DNA from: Eubacteriales bacterium
Lineage (GTDB): Bacteria; Bacillota; Clostridia; Oscillospirales; Oscillospiraceae
Assembly (NCBI GenBank): GCA_030536515.1
Contig: JAUNPV010000009.1
Coordinates: 52,878 to 116,877, forward strand
DNA: 64,000 nucleotides
Direction: 5' to 3'
In this document: piece by piece, positions 23,526 to 31,937 of the stretch
Layout: each line of letters begins with the position of its first letter
How positions within the stretch are numbered: the first letter of the stretch is position 1
Program-made: the position numbers and the translations under genes
The notes under the pieces: model-generated
The model's database searches: none
Told to the model about the DNA's origin: nothing
Seen by the model: the letters and a program-made list of their open reading frames with translations, nothing else

Positions 23526-24476
23526 TTAGCCTACGTTGACACCCTTCTCGGCGAAGTACTTGGCAGCGCCGGGGTGGAAGGGGGCGGTCATGCCGGAGGT
23601 GGCGTTTTCGATGCTCAGCTCTGCGCCCTTGCCGTTTTCGGCGGCGATGGCGGAGGCGTTGTCGAAGATGGCCTTGGTCAGGTTGTAGACATCGTCGTCA
23701 GAGGCCTTGGCATCCACAATGAGGGTTGCCTTGACGGTGACGGTCTGGACATCCGCATCCTGGCCGGGGTAGGTTCCGGCGGGAATGGTGTAGACGGTGT
23801 AGAAGGGGCAGGAGGCCATGATGGCATCTGCCACAGCGCCGTCAATGGGCACCAGGAAGGCATCGTTGGTGGTGCACAGCTCGGTGATGGCGGGGGTGGG
23901 AGCGCCGGCCACGATGAAGGCAGCGTCAATCTTGCCATCCTTCAGAGCGTCAGTGCTGTCGCCAAAGGACTGGTACTGGGCCTTGATGTCGTCCTCGGTC
24001 AGACCGGCGGCGGCCAGCACATCCACAGCGTTGAAGTAAACGCCGGAGCCGGGAGCGCCGATGGACACGGACTTACCGGCCAGGTCGGCAACAGACTTGA
24101 TGCTGGGGTCCATGGTAATCAGCTGCACTGCCTCGGCGTACAGACCGGCCACAACCCGGAAGGAATCCACCTTGCCGTCGGCCTCAAAGGAGCGGGTGCC
24201 CTCCCAGGCGTAGGCCATGACATCGGACTGGACGGTGCCCAGCTGGTAGTCGCCGGCGGCGATGCCCTGGATGTTGGCCTTGGAGCCGTCGGTGGAGACA
24301 ACGGTCACGTCGATACCGGCGTTGTTCTTGATGTACTGGCCTAGAACGCCGCCGTAGCCGTAGTAGGTGCCGGTGGTGCCGCCGGTGCCCATGGTCATCT
24401 TGGCAGAGCCGCCGCCGCAGGCGGCGAGGGTCAGAGCCATTGCCAGAACAAGAATCAAACAAACGAGCTTTTTCAT
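23526..24476 (-). CDS. TAXI-family TRAP substrate-binding lipoprotein
   Basis: Extracellular binding protein of 316 residues with a lipoprotein signal, MKKLVCLILVLAMALTLAAC. The mature part has the TAXI hallmark TMGTGGTTGTYYGYGG near the start, then VSTDGSKANIQGIAAGDYQLGTVQSD (quoted in part: GSKANIQGIAAG) and GKSVSIGAPGSGVYFNA. ATG at 24476 follows AAAGGAGG. It works with the fused permease downstream. TAXI proteins bind glutamate, 2-oxoglutarate or other dicarboxylates in known cases; the ligand here is unknown. Confidence 0.92.
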   Translation of the reverse strand: MKKLVCLILVLAMALTLAACGGGSAKMTMGTGGTTGTYYGYGGVLGQYIKNNAGIDVTVVSTDGSKANIQGIAAGDYQLGTVQSDVMAYAWEGTRSFEADGKVDSFRVVAGLYAEAVQLITMDPSIKSVADLAGKSVSIGAPGSGVYFNAVDVLAAAGLTEDDIKAQYQSFGDSTDALKDGKIDAAFIVAGAPTPAITELCTTNDAFLVPIDGAVADAIMASCPFYTVYTIPAGTYPGQDADVQTVTVKATLIVDAKASDDDVYNLTKAIFDNASAIAAENGKGAELSIENATSGMTAPFHPGAAKYFAEKGVNVG

Positions 24477-24546
24477 AAATGTATCCTCCTTTTTTCTCAG
24501 ACAAAGCGTCTGGTTCAAAACAAATTTGGGCCTTGCGCAAGGGAAA

Positions 24547-25191
24547 TCAATACTGAAGAATGTCCTTCATGTGCTTTTTGGCGTTGGTGATGTGGCGGTT
24601 GCTCAGCTCCCCGGCCAGGGTGGCGTCGCCCTGCTGGATGGCCTGGAAGATTTCAAAATGCTCCCGCTTGGTCTGGGCCGCCCGGTCCCAGTTTTCGATG
24701 GACAGCAGCCGGTACCGGCGGGTCTTCCGGTGAAGGGGCAGCAGGGTGTCAATCAGCACCGCCCGGCGGCTGAGCAGGCAGATGGAGTCGTGGAACTGAT
24801 CGTCAATCTGCCGCAGATGCTGGGCGTCCCGCTTTTCAAAGTAGAACTCCTGCAGCTCCACCAGGTTGGACAGCTCCGCCAGCCCCTCGGGGGTCATGTT
24901 GAGGGTGGCGTAGTAGGCGGCCACCCCTTCGACATACTCCCGGATGGTCATAATGTCGATGAGGTCCTCCACGGTGATGCCCAGCACCCGGGAGCCCTTG
25001 CCGGTGTCCTCAATCAGGTGCTCCTGCTCCAGCCGAAGCAGGGCCTCCCGGATGGGGGTCCGGCTGACACCCAGCTTTTTCACCAGCTTCAGCTCCGTCA
25101 GAATTTCGCCCTTGGGGTAGATACCCTGGATGATGTCGTTTTCCAGCCGCTCAAAAACCTGGTCGGCTGTGGAGATGTTTTTATAGGTCAT
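24547..25191 (-). CDS. GntR-family regulator, FCD type
   Basis: A 214-residue regulator. The winged helix at 10-70 contains LKLVKKLGVSRTPIREALLRLE (quoted in part: VSRTPIREAL), followed by an all-helical FCD ligand domain with the metal-binding histidines in IDDQFHDSI and NRHITNAKKH. ATG at 25191 is the first after the upstream promoter. The gene is first in a probable operon with the TRAP genes and likely controls them and itself; an AT-rich palindrome overlapping its promoter is a candidate operator. Confidence 0.92.
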   Translation of the reverse strand: MTYKNISTADQVFERLENDIIQGIYPKGEILTELKLVKKLGVSRTPIREALLRLEQEHLIEDTGKGSRVLGITVEDLIDIMTIREYVEGVAAYYATLNMTPEGLAELSNLVELQEFYFEKRDAQHLRQIDDQFHDSICLLSRRAVLIDTLLPLHRKTRRYRLLSIENWDRAAQTKREHFEIFQAIQQGDATLAGELSNRHITNAKKHMKDILQY

Positions 25192-25274
25192 AGTACGGTT
25201 TGTAGCGCCTCCAAAGGGCCCCGGAATTGCCCCCGGCGGGAGCAGGACCCATCTGAAAATTCTGTACTGCAATG

Positions 25275-25314
25275 TTTATGTATACAATTATACATATAGG
25301 CCTTCGTTTGTCAA
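25275..25314 (-). promoter_or_regulatory. GntR gene promoter with overlapping palindrome
   Basis: Minus-strand TTGACA (plus 25309-25314) and TATAAT (25287-25292) are 16 bp apart. The palindromic stretch TATGTATAATTGTATACATA (plus 25278-25297) spans the -10 and is a good candidate operator for the GntR-type protein encoded 80 bp downstream. Confidence 0.65.
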
Positions 25315-25433
25315 GGCAGAAAAAATATTCTGTAGGCATTTCCAGAATCTTTGCAGAAACGGATTTTACTTTTGTAGATTTCTGCTAAAATCCGCGACAG
25401 AAAAGCACTTGTTTTTGCGGTGAAGAATTTCGG

Positions 25434-25545
25434 CTTGCGTAGGGGAGGGGCTTGCCTCCTCCCGCTTTTTTGCGCCAGCGCAAAAAAGAACCCCATTTCC
25501 AAAGGAAATGGGGCGGACAGCCGCAAGGGCTGTCCCTACGCAAGT
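25434..25545. repeat. Intergenic nested-hairpin repeat with TTGCGTAGGG ends
   Basis: Outer inverted ends CTTGCGTAGGG and CCCTACGCAAG enclose three hairpins: GGAGGGGCTTGCCTCCTCC, CTTTTTTGCGCCAGCGCAAAAAAG (quoted here as arms CTTTTTTGCGC/GCGCAAAAAAG) and CCCCATTTCCAAAGGAAATGGGG (arms CCCCATTTCC/GGAAATGGGG). A fragment of the same sequence, CGTAGGGGAGGGGCTCGCC, occurs at 52074 after the COG2509 gene. It may double as terminator for the ABC-F gene, whose stop codon lies 2 bp away. No coding content is seen. Confidence 0.55.
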
Positions 25546-25546
25546 A

Positions 25547-27013
25547 TTATAATGGAATGACCTTGGTGGCCACTTTCTCGCAGAAGGCCTTGTCGTGCTC
25601 GACGAATACGATGGTGGGGGCGTATTCCAGCAGCAGTGTCTCCAGCTGAAGGCGGGAGATGACGTCGATGTAGTTCATGGGCTCGTCCCAGATGTGCAGA
25701 TGGGCGCTCTGGCAGATGCTGGTGGCCAGCAGCAGCTTTTTCTTCTGCCCGGCGCTGAGGCTGCCCAGGTCCGTTTCCAGCTGCTGCCTGGATACGTCCA
25801 GCTTGCTGAGCATGGCCAGCAGCAGGCTGGGGTCCACGTTCCGGTCCCGGGCAAAGTCCCAGAAGCTGCCGGACAGCCCCGCTGTGTTCTGGCTGACATA
25901 GGAGACGGTCAGACCGCTGCCAAGCCGCACCTGCCCGGTGTGGGGGATGTCCCGGCCGCACAGGAGCTTCAGCAGGCTGGATTTCCCCGCCCCGTTGGGC
26001 CCCCGGAGGGCGATGCGGTCCCCCTGGCAGACGGTGAAGGACACGTTTTCGCACACCGGGCCGCACCCAAAGTCGATGGTCACGTTTTTCAGCTCCGCCA
26101 GGACCCTGGCGTGGTAGGGGGTCTGGAAGATTTTCAGAGCGTCGGACCGCTCCACATTTTTCAGCAGCGCAGACTTTTCCTCGATGGCCGCCTGGCGGCG
26201 GGCCTCAATGGCCTTGGACCGGGCCATCATTTTGGCGGCCTTGTGGCCCACGAAGCCCCGGTCGGAAACGCCGGTGCCGAACTTGGTGGCCTCCACCCGG
26301 TCGGACCACTGGGCCTTCTCCCGGGCGGTGTCCTGAAGGCGGCCAATCTCCTTTTTCAGCCGGTCGTTTTTCGCCAGCTCAAAGGCATCCCGGCGCTGCT
26401 TGTTTTCCAGCCAGGTGGAAAAATTCCCCCGGGTGACTTCGATGGACGCTTTGTTGATGGACAGAATGTGGTCCACGCACCCGTCCAGAAAGGCCCGGTC
26501 GTGGGATACCAGAATGAAGCCCTGCTTCTTATTTAAATACCGGCTCACCAGCTCCCGGCCCCTGAAGTCCAAGTGGTTAGTGGGCTCGTCGATGAGCAGG
26601 AAGCTGTTCTCCTTCAAAAACAGCACCGCCAGCTGCAGCTTTGTCTGCTCCCCGTTGGACAGGGTTTCGTAGGGCCGGTAGAGAATTTCCTCGTCCAGCT
26701 CCAGCAGGCTCAGCTCCCGGCTCAGCTGCCAGTATTCGTAGTCCGGGTAAATGGCCTCCACCACCTCCAGAGCCAGCCCCGGCTCCGGCGGCACATCGTA
26801 GGGGAAATAGGAAAAGTCCACGCTGGCGGTGATGGTGCCCGAATAGGGAAATTTCCCCTGCAGCAGCTTCAAAAAGGTGGTCTTGCCCCGGCCGTTCCGG
26901 CCTGTAAAGCCCAGCCGCCAGGCGGTGTCCAGCTGGAAGCTGACGTTTTCAAACACCGGCTGGCTGCTTCCGTCGTAGGCAAAGGATAGGTTGGTTACTT
27001 GAATCAATGACAT
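25547..27013 (-). CDS. ABC-F ribosome-protection protein, Lsa-like
   Basis: A 488-residue soluble protein with two ATPase domains and no membrane part. Walker A loops are GRNGRGKTT (about 37-45) and GPNGAGKSS (about 335-343); signatures are LSNGEQTKLQ and LSAGQKKKL; Walker B regions are LLIDEPTNHLD and IWDEPMNYID. Size, the Lsa-like domain borders and the SHDRAFLDG and EHDKAF endings point to the Lsa/VmlR group that displaces lincosamides, pleuromutilins and streptogramin A from ribosomes. A long leader with a six-codon peptide and a terminator precedes it, the usual antibiotic-inducible arrangement. Resistance itself is inferred. Confidence 0.88.
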   Translation of the reverse strand: MSLIQVTNLSFAYDGSSQPVFENVSFQLDTAWRLGFTGRNGRGKTTFLKLLQGKFPYSGTITASVDFSYFPYDVPPEPGLALEVVEAIYPDYEYWQLSRELSLLELDEEILYRPYETLSNGEQTKLQLAVLFLKENSFLLIDEPTNHLDFRGRELVSRYLNKKQGFILVSHDRAFLDGCVDHILSINKASIEVTRGNFSTWLENKQRRDAFELAKNDRLKKEIGRLQDTAREKAQWSDRVEATKFGTGVSDRGFVGHKAAKMMARSKAIEARRQAAIEEKSALLKNVERSDALKIFQTPYHARVLAELKNVTIDFGCGPVCENVSFTVCQGDRIALRGPNGAGKSSLLKLLCGRDIPHTGQVRLGSGLTVSYVSQNTAGLSGSFWDFARDRNVDPSLLLAMLSKLDVSRQQLETDLGSLSAGQKKKLLLATSICQSAHLHIWDEPMNYIDVISRLQLETLLLEYAPTIVFVEHDKAFCEKVATKVIPL

Positions 27014-27252
27014 GGTTTGTCCTCCAAACAGCAAAAAATGGCCGCAGGAATTCACCCACGGCCAAATGCGGACAGAACCTGCCCAAAGCGGCTGAAAGGG
27101 ACTGTAATTCCTGCAAAAAGGCGCAACAAACCCAGCGGCCAAACGCCGCTTTTCAGTCTGTCAGCCAAACATCAGCAGGAAACAGTGTACATCCTTTCAA
27201 CTCCAATCTGTTTTGTTTTGGTTAGTATAGCACGATAGTGAGAAAAAAACAA
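27014..27252 (-). promoter_or_regulatory. Leader region with promoter, leader peptide and attenuator
   Basis: Promoter TTGTTT-17 bp-TATACT on the minus strand (-10 at plus 27224-27229) starts a leader of about 200 nt. After a leader peptide (27172-27192) comes a hairpin AGCGGC-GTTTG-GCCGCT (27134-27150). Near the gene is a terminator-like stem, plus-strand 27040-27063, followed on the minus strand by ATTTTTTG. The segment GCAGGAATT (27114-27106, minus) can pair with AATTCCTGC inside the terminator, giving a competing antiterminator. This is the layout of ribosome-mediated attenuation in front of ABC-F resistance genes. Confidence 0.7.
27172..27192 (-). CDS. Putative attenuator leader peptide MYTVSC
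   Basis: Six codons plus TGA, ATG at 27192, with GGAG 8 bases upstream (TTGGAGTTGAAAGG-ATG). The peptide MYTVSC has no homology value by itself; its position between the promoter and the competing hairpins of the ABC-F leader suggests that antibiotic-stalled ribosomes here change leader folding. Translation is inferred. Confidence 0.5.
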   Translation of the reverse strand: MYTVSC

Positions 27253-27357
27253 GACATTCTTTCCGCAAGGGGCGATTATCTTGACTTTTTCCCGGGGCGG
27301 TGATAGGATACATGAAACAAGCTGCATTTGCGCACCACTGACAGAAGGGAGCGGGCT

Positions 27358-27786
27358 ATGACTGCTGTTACCGAATTGCTGCTGGACAGCTACCTGCGGT
27401 TCTCCACCGCCATTTCCAACGAGCGGGTGGTGTCGGAGCTGCCCTATAACGAGGCGCTGATCTGCAATCTGCTCTACCGGCGCTTCCCGCAGACCTGCAC
27501 GGCCACGGAGCTGTGCGACCAGACCCGGATGCAGAAATCCCAAATGGCCCGGACCCTCAACGAGATGGAGGAAAAGAGGCTGATTGTCCGCAGCCGGTCC
27601 AGGGAGGACCGCCGCCAGGTGGCGGTGGCGCTGAACCGGGAGGGGGCCGATGCCTTCTTCCGCCAGCACAGCCGGACCCTGGCACTGGTCCAGGCCATCA
27701 GCGAGAAAATGGCCCCGGACCGGGTCCAGGCCCTGGCCCGGCTGCTGGACGAGGCCGCCGACGCCGCCAGGGAGGTTCTGGGATGA
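27358..27786 (+). CDS. MarR-family transcriptional regulator
   Basis: A 142-residue winged-helix regulator from ATG 27358, preceded by GAAGGGAG. The recognition helix region reads TCTATELCDQTRMQKSQMAR, followed by the wing SRSREDRRQVAVALN, which has the DxRxx-type motif. The C-terminal helix completes the dimer interface. Its last codons overlap the aldehyde dehydrogenase start (ATGATG at 27783), so it probably controlled that operon. Because the dehydrogenase gene is now split, its present function may be limited to autoregulation or the downstream acyltransferase-like gene. Confidence 0.9.
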   Translation: MTAVTELLLDSYLRFSTAISNERVVSELPYNEALICNLLYRRFPQTCTATELCDQTRMQKSQMARTLNEMEEKRLIVRSRSREDRRQVAVALNREGADAFFRQHSRTLALVQAISEKMAPDRVQALARLLDEAADAAREVLG

Positions 27787-29424
27787 TGGATTTTTCCGCG
27801 CTGCTTCAAAATCAGCGGGCGTATTTCCGCACCGGGGCCACCGCTGCCCCGGCAAGCCGGAAAGCCGCCCTGCATACCCTCTACACCCTCATCGACCAGA
27901 ACCGGGCCGCCATTGCCCATGCGCTGGGGCAAGACCTGGGCAAAAGCGAAACGGAGAGCTATCTGTGCGAAATCGGCCTGACCCTCCGGGAAATCCGCTT
28001 TCTCATGGGCCATGTGGGCCGCTGGGCCCGGCCCCGGCGGTGCCGGACGGACCTGGCCAATTTCCCGGGCCGGAGCTTCACCGTTTCCGAGCCCTACGGC
28101 TGCGTGCTGGTGATGGCCCCCTGGAATTACCCCTTCCTTTTGTGCATGGAGCCTCTGGCGGGGGCCATTGCGGCGGGCAACTGCTGCATCGTCAACTAGG
28201 CATACGGGAGTCGAACCCGCACCGCCTGTCAGCGTGTCTATTGGGTGCTTTTCGCCTGTTCGTCCTTGCCTTGCGCCAGCAAGGCTGCGTCCTCTGCGGC
28301 GGAAATCCCTCCAATATCCACAGCTGACAGGTGCTTCGCAGTTTTCAGGGAGCTGTTTTTCGTCAGAACAAGGAAAATTCCGCCGGGAATACTGTCGTAT
28401 TGCCAAGGGATTTTCCGCCGTGCTGGCGGAAAACAGCCCCTGAAAACCGATGCGTGTTCGGCTCCCGTATGCCTACGCCCCCGCCACCGCCCGGCTGCTG
28501 GCGGAGCTGCTGGGGGCGGCCTTTGACCCGGCCTTCGTCGCCGTGGTGGAGGGCGGCCGGGCGGAAAACGCCGCCCTGCTGGAGCAGCGCTTTGACTACA
28601 TTTTCTTCACCGGCAGCGTGGCTGTGGGAAAGCTGGTGATGGAGAAGGCCGCCGCCAGCCTGACCCCCGTGACCCTGGAGCTGGGGGGCAAAAGCCCCTG
28701 TGTGGTGACGGCGGACTGCGATATCCCCCTGGCCGCCGCCCGGCTGGTGTTCGGCAAGTTTTTAAACTGCGGCCAGACCTGCGTGGCCCCGGACTATGTG
28801 CTGGTGGACCGGCGGGTCCAGGACCGGCTGGTGGCGGAGATTGGCAGGCAAATCACCGCCATGTTCGGGGAAAATCCGCTGAAAAACCCGGATTACGGCC
28901 ATATCGTCAACAAAAAGCACTTTGACCGCCTCCTGGGCCTCATGGCCTGGGACAAGGTGGTGCTGGGGGGCCAGTTCTGCGAGGCGGCGCTGCAAATCGC
29001 CCCCACGGTGCTGAACAACGTGACCGGGGACGATGCCCTCATGGCCCAGGAGATTTTCGGCCCCCTGCTGCCCATCCTTCCCTACGACACGTTGGAGGCG
29101 GCGGAGGAGTTCATCCGCCGCCGGGAAAAGCCCCTGGCTTTGTACCTGTTTTCCAACGACCGGGCGGTCCAGCAGCGGTTTTTGCACTTCGTGCCCTTTG
29201 GCGGCGGCTGCATCAACGACACCGTGGTCCACCTGGCCACCTCCCACATGGGCTTCGGCGGCGTGGGCCACAGCGGCATGGGCAGCTACCACGGCAAAAG
29301 GAGCTTCGACACCTTCAGCCACGAAAAGAGCATTCTGAAAAAGGCAGGCTGGCTGGACCTGCCTCTGCGCTACCAGCCCTATACCAGGGTAAAAAGTGTA
29401 CTGATTCGTATGTTTTTGAGATAA
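27783..29424 (+). pseudogene. Aldehyde dehydrogenase, split by inserted element
   Basis: The N-terminal part (27783-28199) runs MMDFSALLQNQRAYF to MAPWNYPFLLCMEPLAGAIAAGNCCIVN and then meets TAG. The C-terminal part resumes in the same family at YAPATARLLAELLG (about 28471) and continues through FTGSVAVGKLVMEKAA, ELGGKSP, the catalytic-cysteine segment NCGQTCVAPDYVLV, EIFGPLLPI and the tail MGSYHGKRSFDTFSHEKS. Together they equal one ALDH of the coniferyl-aldehyde/long-chain (YwdH/ALDH3) type. About 278 bp of foreign DNA separates them (see element 28197-28475). Removing the insert would still lack roughly three residues of the usual KPSA stretch, so the gene looks irreversibly broken. A start at 28450 would yield only the C-terminal half. 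Confidence 0.88.
28197..28475. mobile_element. Small inverted-repeat element inside the aldehyde dehydrogenase gene
   Basis: A 279-bp non-coding insertion bounded by 20-bp inverted ends: TAGGCATACGGGAGTCGAAC on the left, GTTCGGCTCCCGTATGCCTA on the right (one mismatch). TA at each border could be a target duplication. Internally there are further inverted segments: GCCTGTCAGCGTG/CAGCTGACAGG, GTTTTCAGGGAGCTGTTTTT and its near complement, and TCCGCC/GGCGGA. The RNA would fold extensively. Read on the minus strand, the left end resembles a tRNA T-arm plus acceptor strand (GGGTTCGACTCCC then GTATGCC). No transposase is encoded; a MITE-like element is the simplest view. Confidence 0.75.
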
Positions 29425-29435
29425 AGGAGCGGAAA

Positions 29436-30209
29436 ATGGACCTGAATAATCTGTGCGAAATGCTGTGCCTCCCCGGCCAGGTCCGGGAGGCGGTCCTGGC
29501 AGCCCGGGAAGTCCCCGGGGACCTGCTGGCGGACCTGACCCGCCGGGGCCGGGGCCAGGGGGCCTATGAAAAGCTGAAGGCCCTCTGCACCCCGGAAAAC
29601 CGGGGGCTGGATATGCTGGCCTTCATGCTCCGGGCGGCCCTGCTCACCTGGGAGAATTATCAGCGGGCCGGCCTGCCCCGGCAGTTGTTTCTGGACACCA
29701 TGGGCTGCTTTCCACGGTTTGTGGGGGAGCACCTGGCCAGCTTTGGCTGCTATGGCTTCGACCGGGGCTTCTGGGCCCACCGGCAGCTGTCCATGGTGCT
29801 GTTCCGGGTGGGGGAGCTGGAATATGAGCTGCTGGACGGGGAGATTTCCATGCACATTCCCTCCGATGCCCGGCTGGATATCCCCGCCTGCGCCGATTCC
29901 CTGGCCCGGTTCCGGCAGATGCTTCCGGACCGGGCGGAGGACCCGATTTATGTGGAATCCTGGCTGCTGTCCCCGGCCCTCCGGGAGCTGCTGGGGGAGG
30001 GGTCCCGCATTCTGGCCTTCCAGCACTGCTTTACCTGCGAAAGCTGGAACCGGGAGGGGTCTGACTTTTTGCAGTGGGTCTACGGCCGCACGGACATCCC
30101 CTTTGACCGCCTCCCCGAGGACACCACCCTCCGCCGCCGCATGAAGCAGCATCTGCTGAAGGGCGGAAAAATCGGCGAGGCCAAGGGCTGGCTGATAGAT
30201 TTTGTCTGA
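29436..30209 (+). CDS. Acyltransferase-like protein (NAT_N/GNAT_C type)
   Basis: A cytoplasmic protein of 257 residues following AAAGGAG. The N-terminal about 120 residues are helical (LCLPGQVREAVLAA, FMLRAALLTWENYQ). The C-terminal half is GNAT-like with FDRGFWAHRQLSMVLFRVGELEYE, HIPSDARLDIP and VESWLLSPALRELLGEGSRI (quoted in parts). This architecture matches proteins annotated as acyltransferase-domain proteins in Clostridia. Substrate and pathway are not known. It follows the split aldehyde dehydrogenase gene after 11 bp. Confidence 0.65.
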   Translation: MDLNNLCEMLCLPGQVREAVLAAREVPGDLLADLTRRGRGQGAYEKLKALCTPENRGLDMLAFMLRAALLTWENYQRAGLPRQLFLDTMGCFPRFVGEHLASFGCYGFDRGFWAHRQLSMVLFRVGELEYELLDGEISMHIPSDARLDIPACADSLARFRQMLPDRAEDPIYVESWLLSPALRELLGEGSRILAFQHCFTCESWNREGSDFLQWVYGRTDIPFDRLPEDTTLRRRMKQHLLKGGKIGEAKGWLIDFV

Positions 30210-30214
30210 AAACA

Positions 30215-30238
30215 GGCCGCAGAATTTTTCTGCGGCTT
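30215..30238. repeat. Left copy of 24-bp duplication flanking the IS1182-like element
   Basis: GGCCGCAGAATTTTTCTGCG plus GCTT here matches 31828-31851 with a single mismatch (C to T). The sequence is a terminator-type hairpin without its T tail on this side. It is most simply a long target duplication made when the element entered the terminator of the acyltransferase-like gene; IS1182-family insertions are known for long duplications and palindromic targets. Confidence 0.65.
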
Positions 30239-31827
30239 CTGCCTGTCGAAAAAGTCCAGCAAAGCTTGGCTTTTTCAATTTTCTATGGTATAATAGACAA
30301 GGGTGATGAAAAATGCTGGAACGAGGAAAAATGGAGCGGGGCGTGTTTGAGATCGTAGATACAGAAAGTCTGGTTCCTGAAAATCATTTGCTGAGAAAGA
30401 TCGATGAAGCAGTGGACTTTGATAAGATATACGAGTTTGTAGAGCCATTATACTGTGAGGACAACGGGCGTCCCAGCGTGGATCCGGTTGTGCTGTTTAA
30501 GATGGTTCTGATCCAGCATTTGTAGGGGATTCCCTCTCTGCGGCGAACTGCGGAAGAAGTGCGTGCAAATATCTGTTACCGCTGGTTTTTGGGCTACCGA
30601 ATTCAGGAAGAAACCCCACATTTCTCTACCGTCAGCTATAACTTCAAGCACCGATTTACCGCAGAAACGGTAAATCAGATTTTTGATTGGGTTCTTGAGA
30701 ATATCGCCGAGGCTGGTTATCTGTCCCCCGGAGCTGTGTTTATTGACGGCACCCATATCAAAGCCAATGCAAACAACAAAAAGGTAGTTAAGCAGCAGGT
30801 TCCCGTTGCTGCAAAGAGATATGCAGAAGAGCTTATGAAAGAGGTCAACGAGGACCGGGAAGCCCATGGAAAGAAACCCTTTGACCAGGGTGACGACGAC
30901 CAGAACAACGAACCGCCCAGCACCCCTAAAAAGAGGCGGGACAACACCTCCAAAAAGAAGCTGAAAAAACGGAAGAAGCAGGAAAAGATGAAGACTGTGG
31001 TCAAAAGCACCACTGACCCGGATTGTGGAATGTTCGTTAAGGGAGACCACAAGAAGCAGCTGGCCTATGAAGCTCACACCGCCTGCGACATCCACGGGAT
31101 TGTTTTGGATGTAGAAGTAACCCCCGGCAATGTACACGACAGTGTTCCCTTTGACGATGTTTACGACAGAGTCGTTGAAAAATTTCCACAGGTGTATGCA
31201 TTCGTAGGTGACAGCGCCTACAAGACACCCCATATCTGCAAAAAAGTATTCGACGACGGGAGGGTCATGGATGTTCCCTACAAGCGTCCTCAGACCATGA
31301 AGGGCGGGCACGAGTGGTGGAAGTATGTGTATGACGAATATTTTGACTGTATTATCTGTCCGGAGTACCACACTTTGGAGTATGCCACTACAAACCGAGA
31401 CGGCTACCGGGAGTATAAAAGCAATCCACAGGTCTGTGCAAACTGCCCCACACGGCATCTTTGCACCAAGTCAAAGGACTTTGTAAAGACAGTGCAGCGG
31501 CATATCTGGAAAGAGTACGAGGAGAAAGCTGATGACATTCGGTACACTCCCATCTACCAGAGGCTGTATAAGGCCAGGAAAGAAACCATAGAGCGTGTCT
31601 TTGCCGATGCCAAGGAGCAGCATGGGATGAGATACACCAGATACACAGGCTTGCCCCAGGTTGAGAAATGGGTCAAGCTCAAATTTGCTGCCATGAATCT
31701 AAAAAAGTTTTCCAAATGGCTCTGGAGGGACAACCATCCCAACCTTTTTGCCGTCTTGCTTCATCCTTTTTTTGCCCAAAACCCCGTTTACTGCCTGAGC
31801 CGTACACGGGGTTTCTCGACAAACTGA
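30239..31827 (+). mobile_element. IS1182-family insertion sequence, inactivated
   Basis: About 1.59 kb between imperfect ends: left TCTGCCTGTCGAAAAAGTCC (30238 onward), right end complement TCAGTTTGTCGAGAAACCCC, 14 of 20 identical. It contains one transposase gene with an internal stop and is flanked by the 24-bp hairpin duplication. The transposase stop codon TGA is the last triplet of the element. Size fits the family. Confidence 0.75.
30313..31827 (+). pseudogene. IS1182-family transposase with in-frame amber codon
   Basis: DDE transposase reading from ATG 30313 to TGA 31827 in a single frame, broken only by TAG at 30523-30525 (LIQHL-stop-GIPSLRRT, where tyrosine is usual). The N-terminal part is the InsH-like DUF772 domain (VFEIVDTESLVPENHLLRKI). 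The catalytic core has VFIDGTHIKANAN (first Asp), FVGDSAYKT (second Asp) and ETIERVFADAKEQHG (Glu), with a cysteine-rich insert CPTRHLCTK near the end. A single base change explains the stop; programmed readthrough is not known for this family. The element is therefore probably immobile without help in trans. Confidence 0.88.
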
Positions 31828-31851
31828 GGCCGCAGAATTTTTCTGTGGCTT
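31828..31851. repeat. Right copy of 24-bp duplication; working terminator half
   Basis: Same hairpin as at 30215-30238, here followed by TTTTTTCTG and so able to terminate transcription. It probably represents the original terminator of the acyltransferase-like gene, now separated from it by the insertion sequence. Confidence 0.65.
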
Positions 31852-31866
31852 TTTTCTGACCTGCTC

Positions 31867-31914
31867 TTGACCGAATCGGTTATTTGTGCTATACTCACAA
31901 TAACCGAATCGGTT
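31867..31914 (+). promoter_or_regulatory. TetR-gene promoter with two identical operators
   Basis: Promoter TTGACC (31867-31872), 17-bp spacer, TATACT (31890-31895). The palindrome ACCGAATCGGTT appears twice, at 31870-31881 overlapping the -35 and at 31903-31914 just after the transcript start. The copies are 33 bp apart, three helical turns, so two repressor dimers would sit on one face. The TetR gene begins 24 bp further on and is the probable repressor. Confidence 0.8.
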
Positions 31915-31937
31915 ATTTCGCGGAAGGGGGAACTTTT

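Noticed and set aside
28197-28475. A complete tRNA gene inside the inserted element
   Set aside because: Only a T-arm and acceptor-like strand is present. There is no anticodon arm, and the matching 5' acceptor is over 200 bases away in inverted form.
30523-30525. TAG in the transposase as programmed recoding
   Set aside because: No slippery sequence or readthrough context is visible, and IS1182 transposases are not known to use recoding. A point mutation of a tyrosine codon is simpler.
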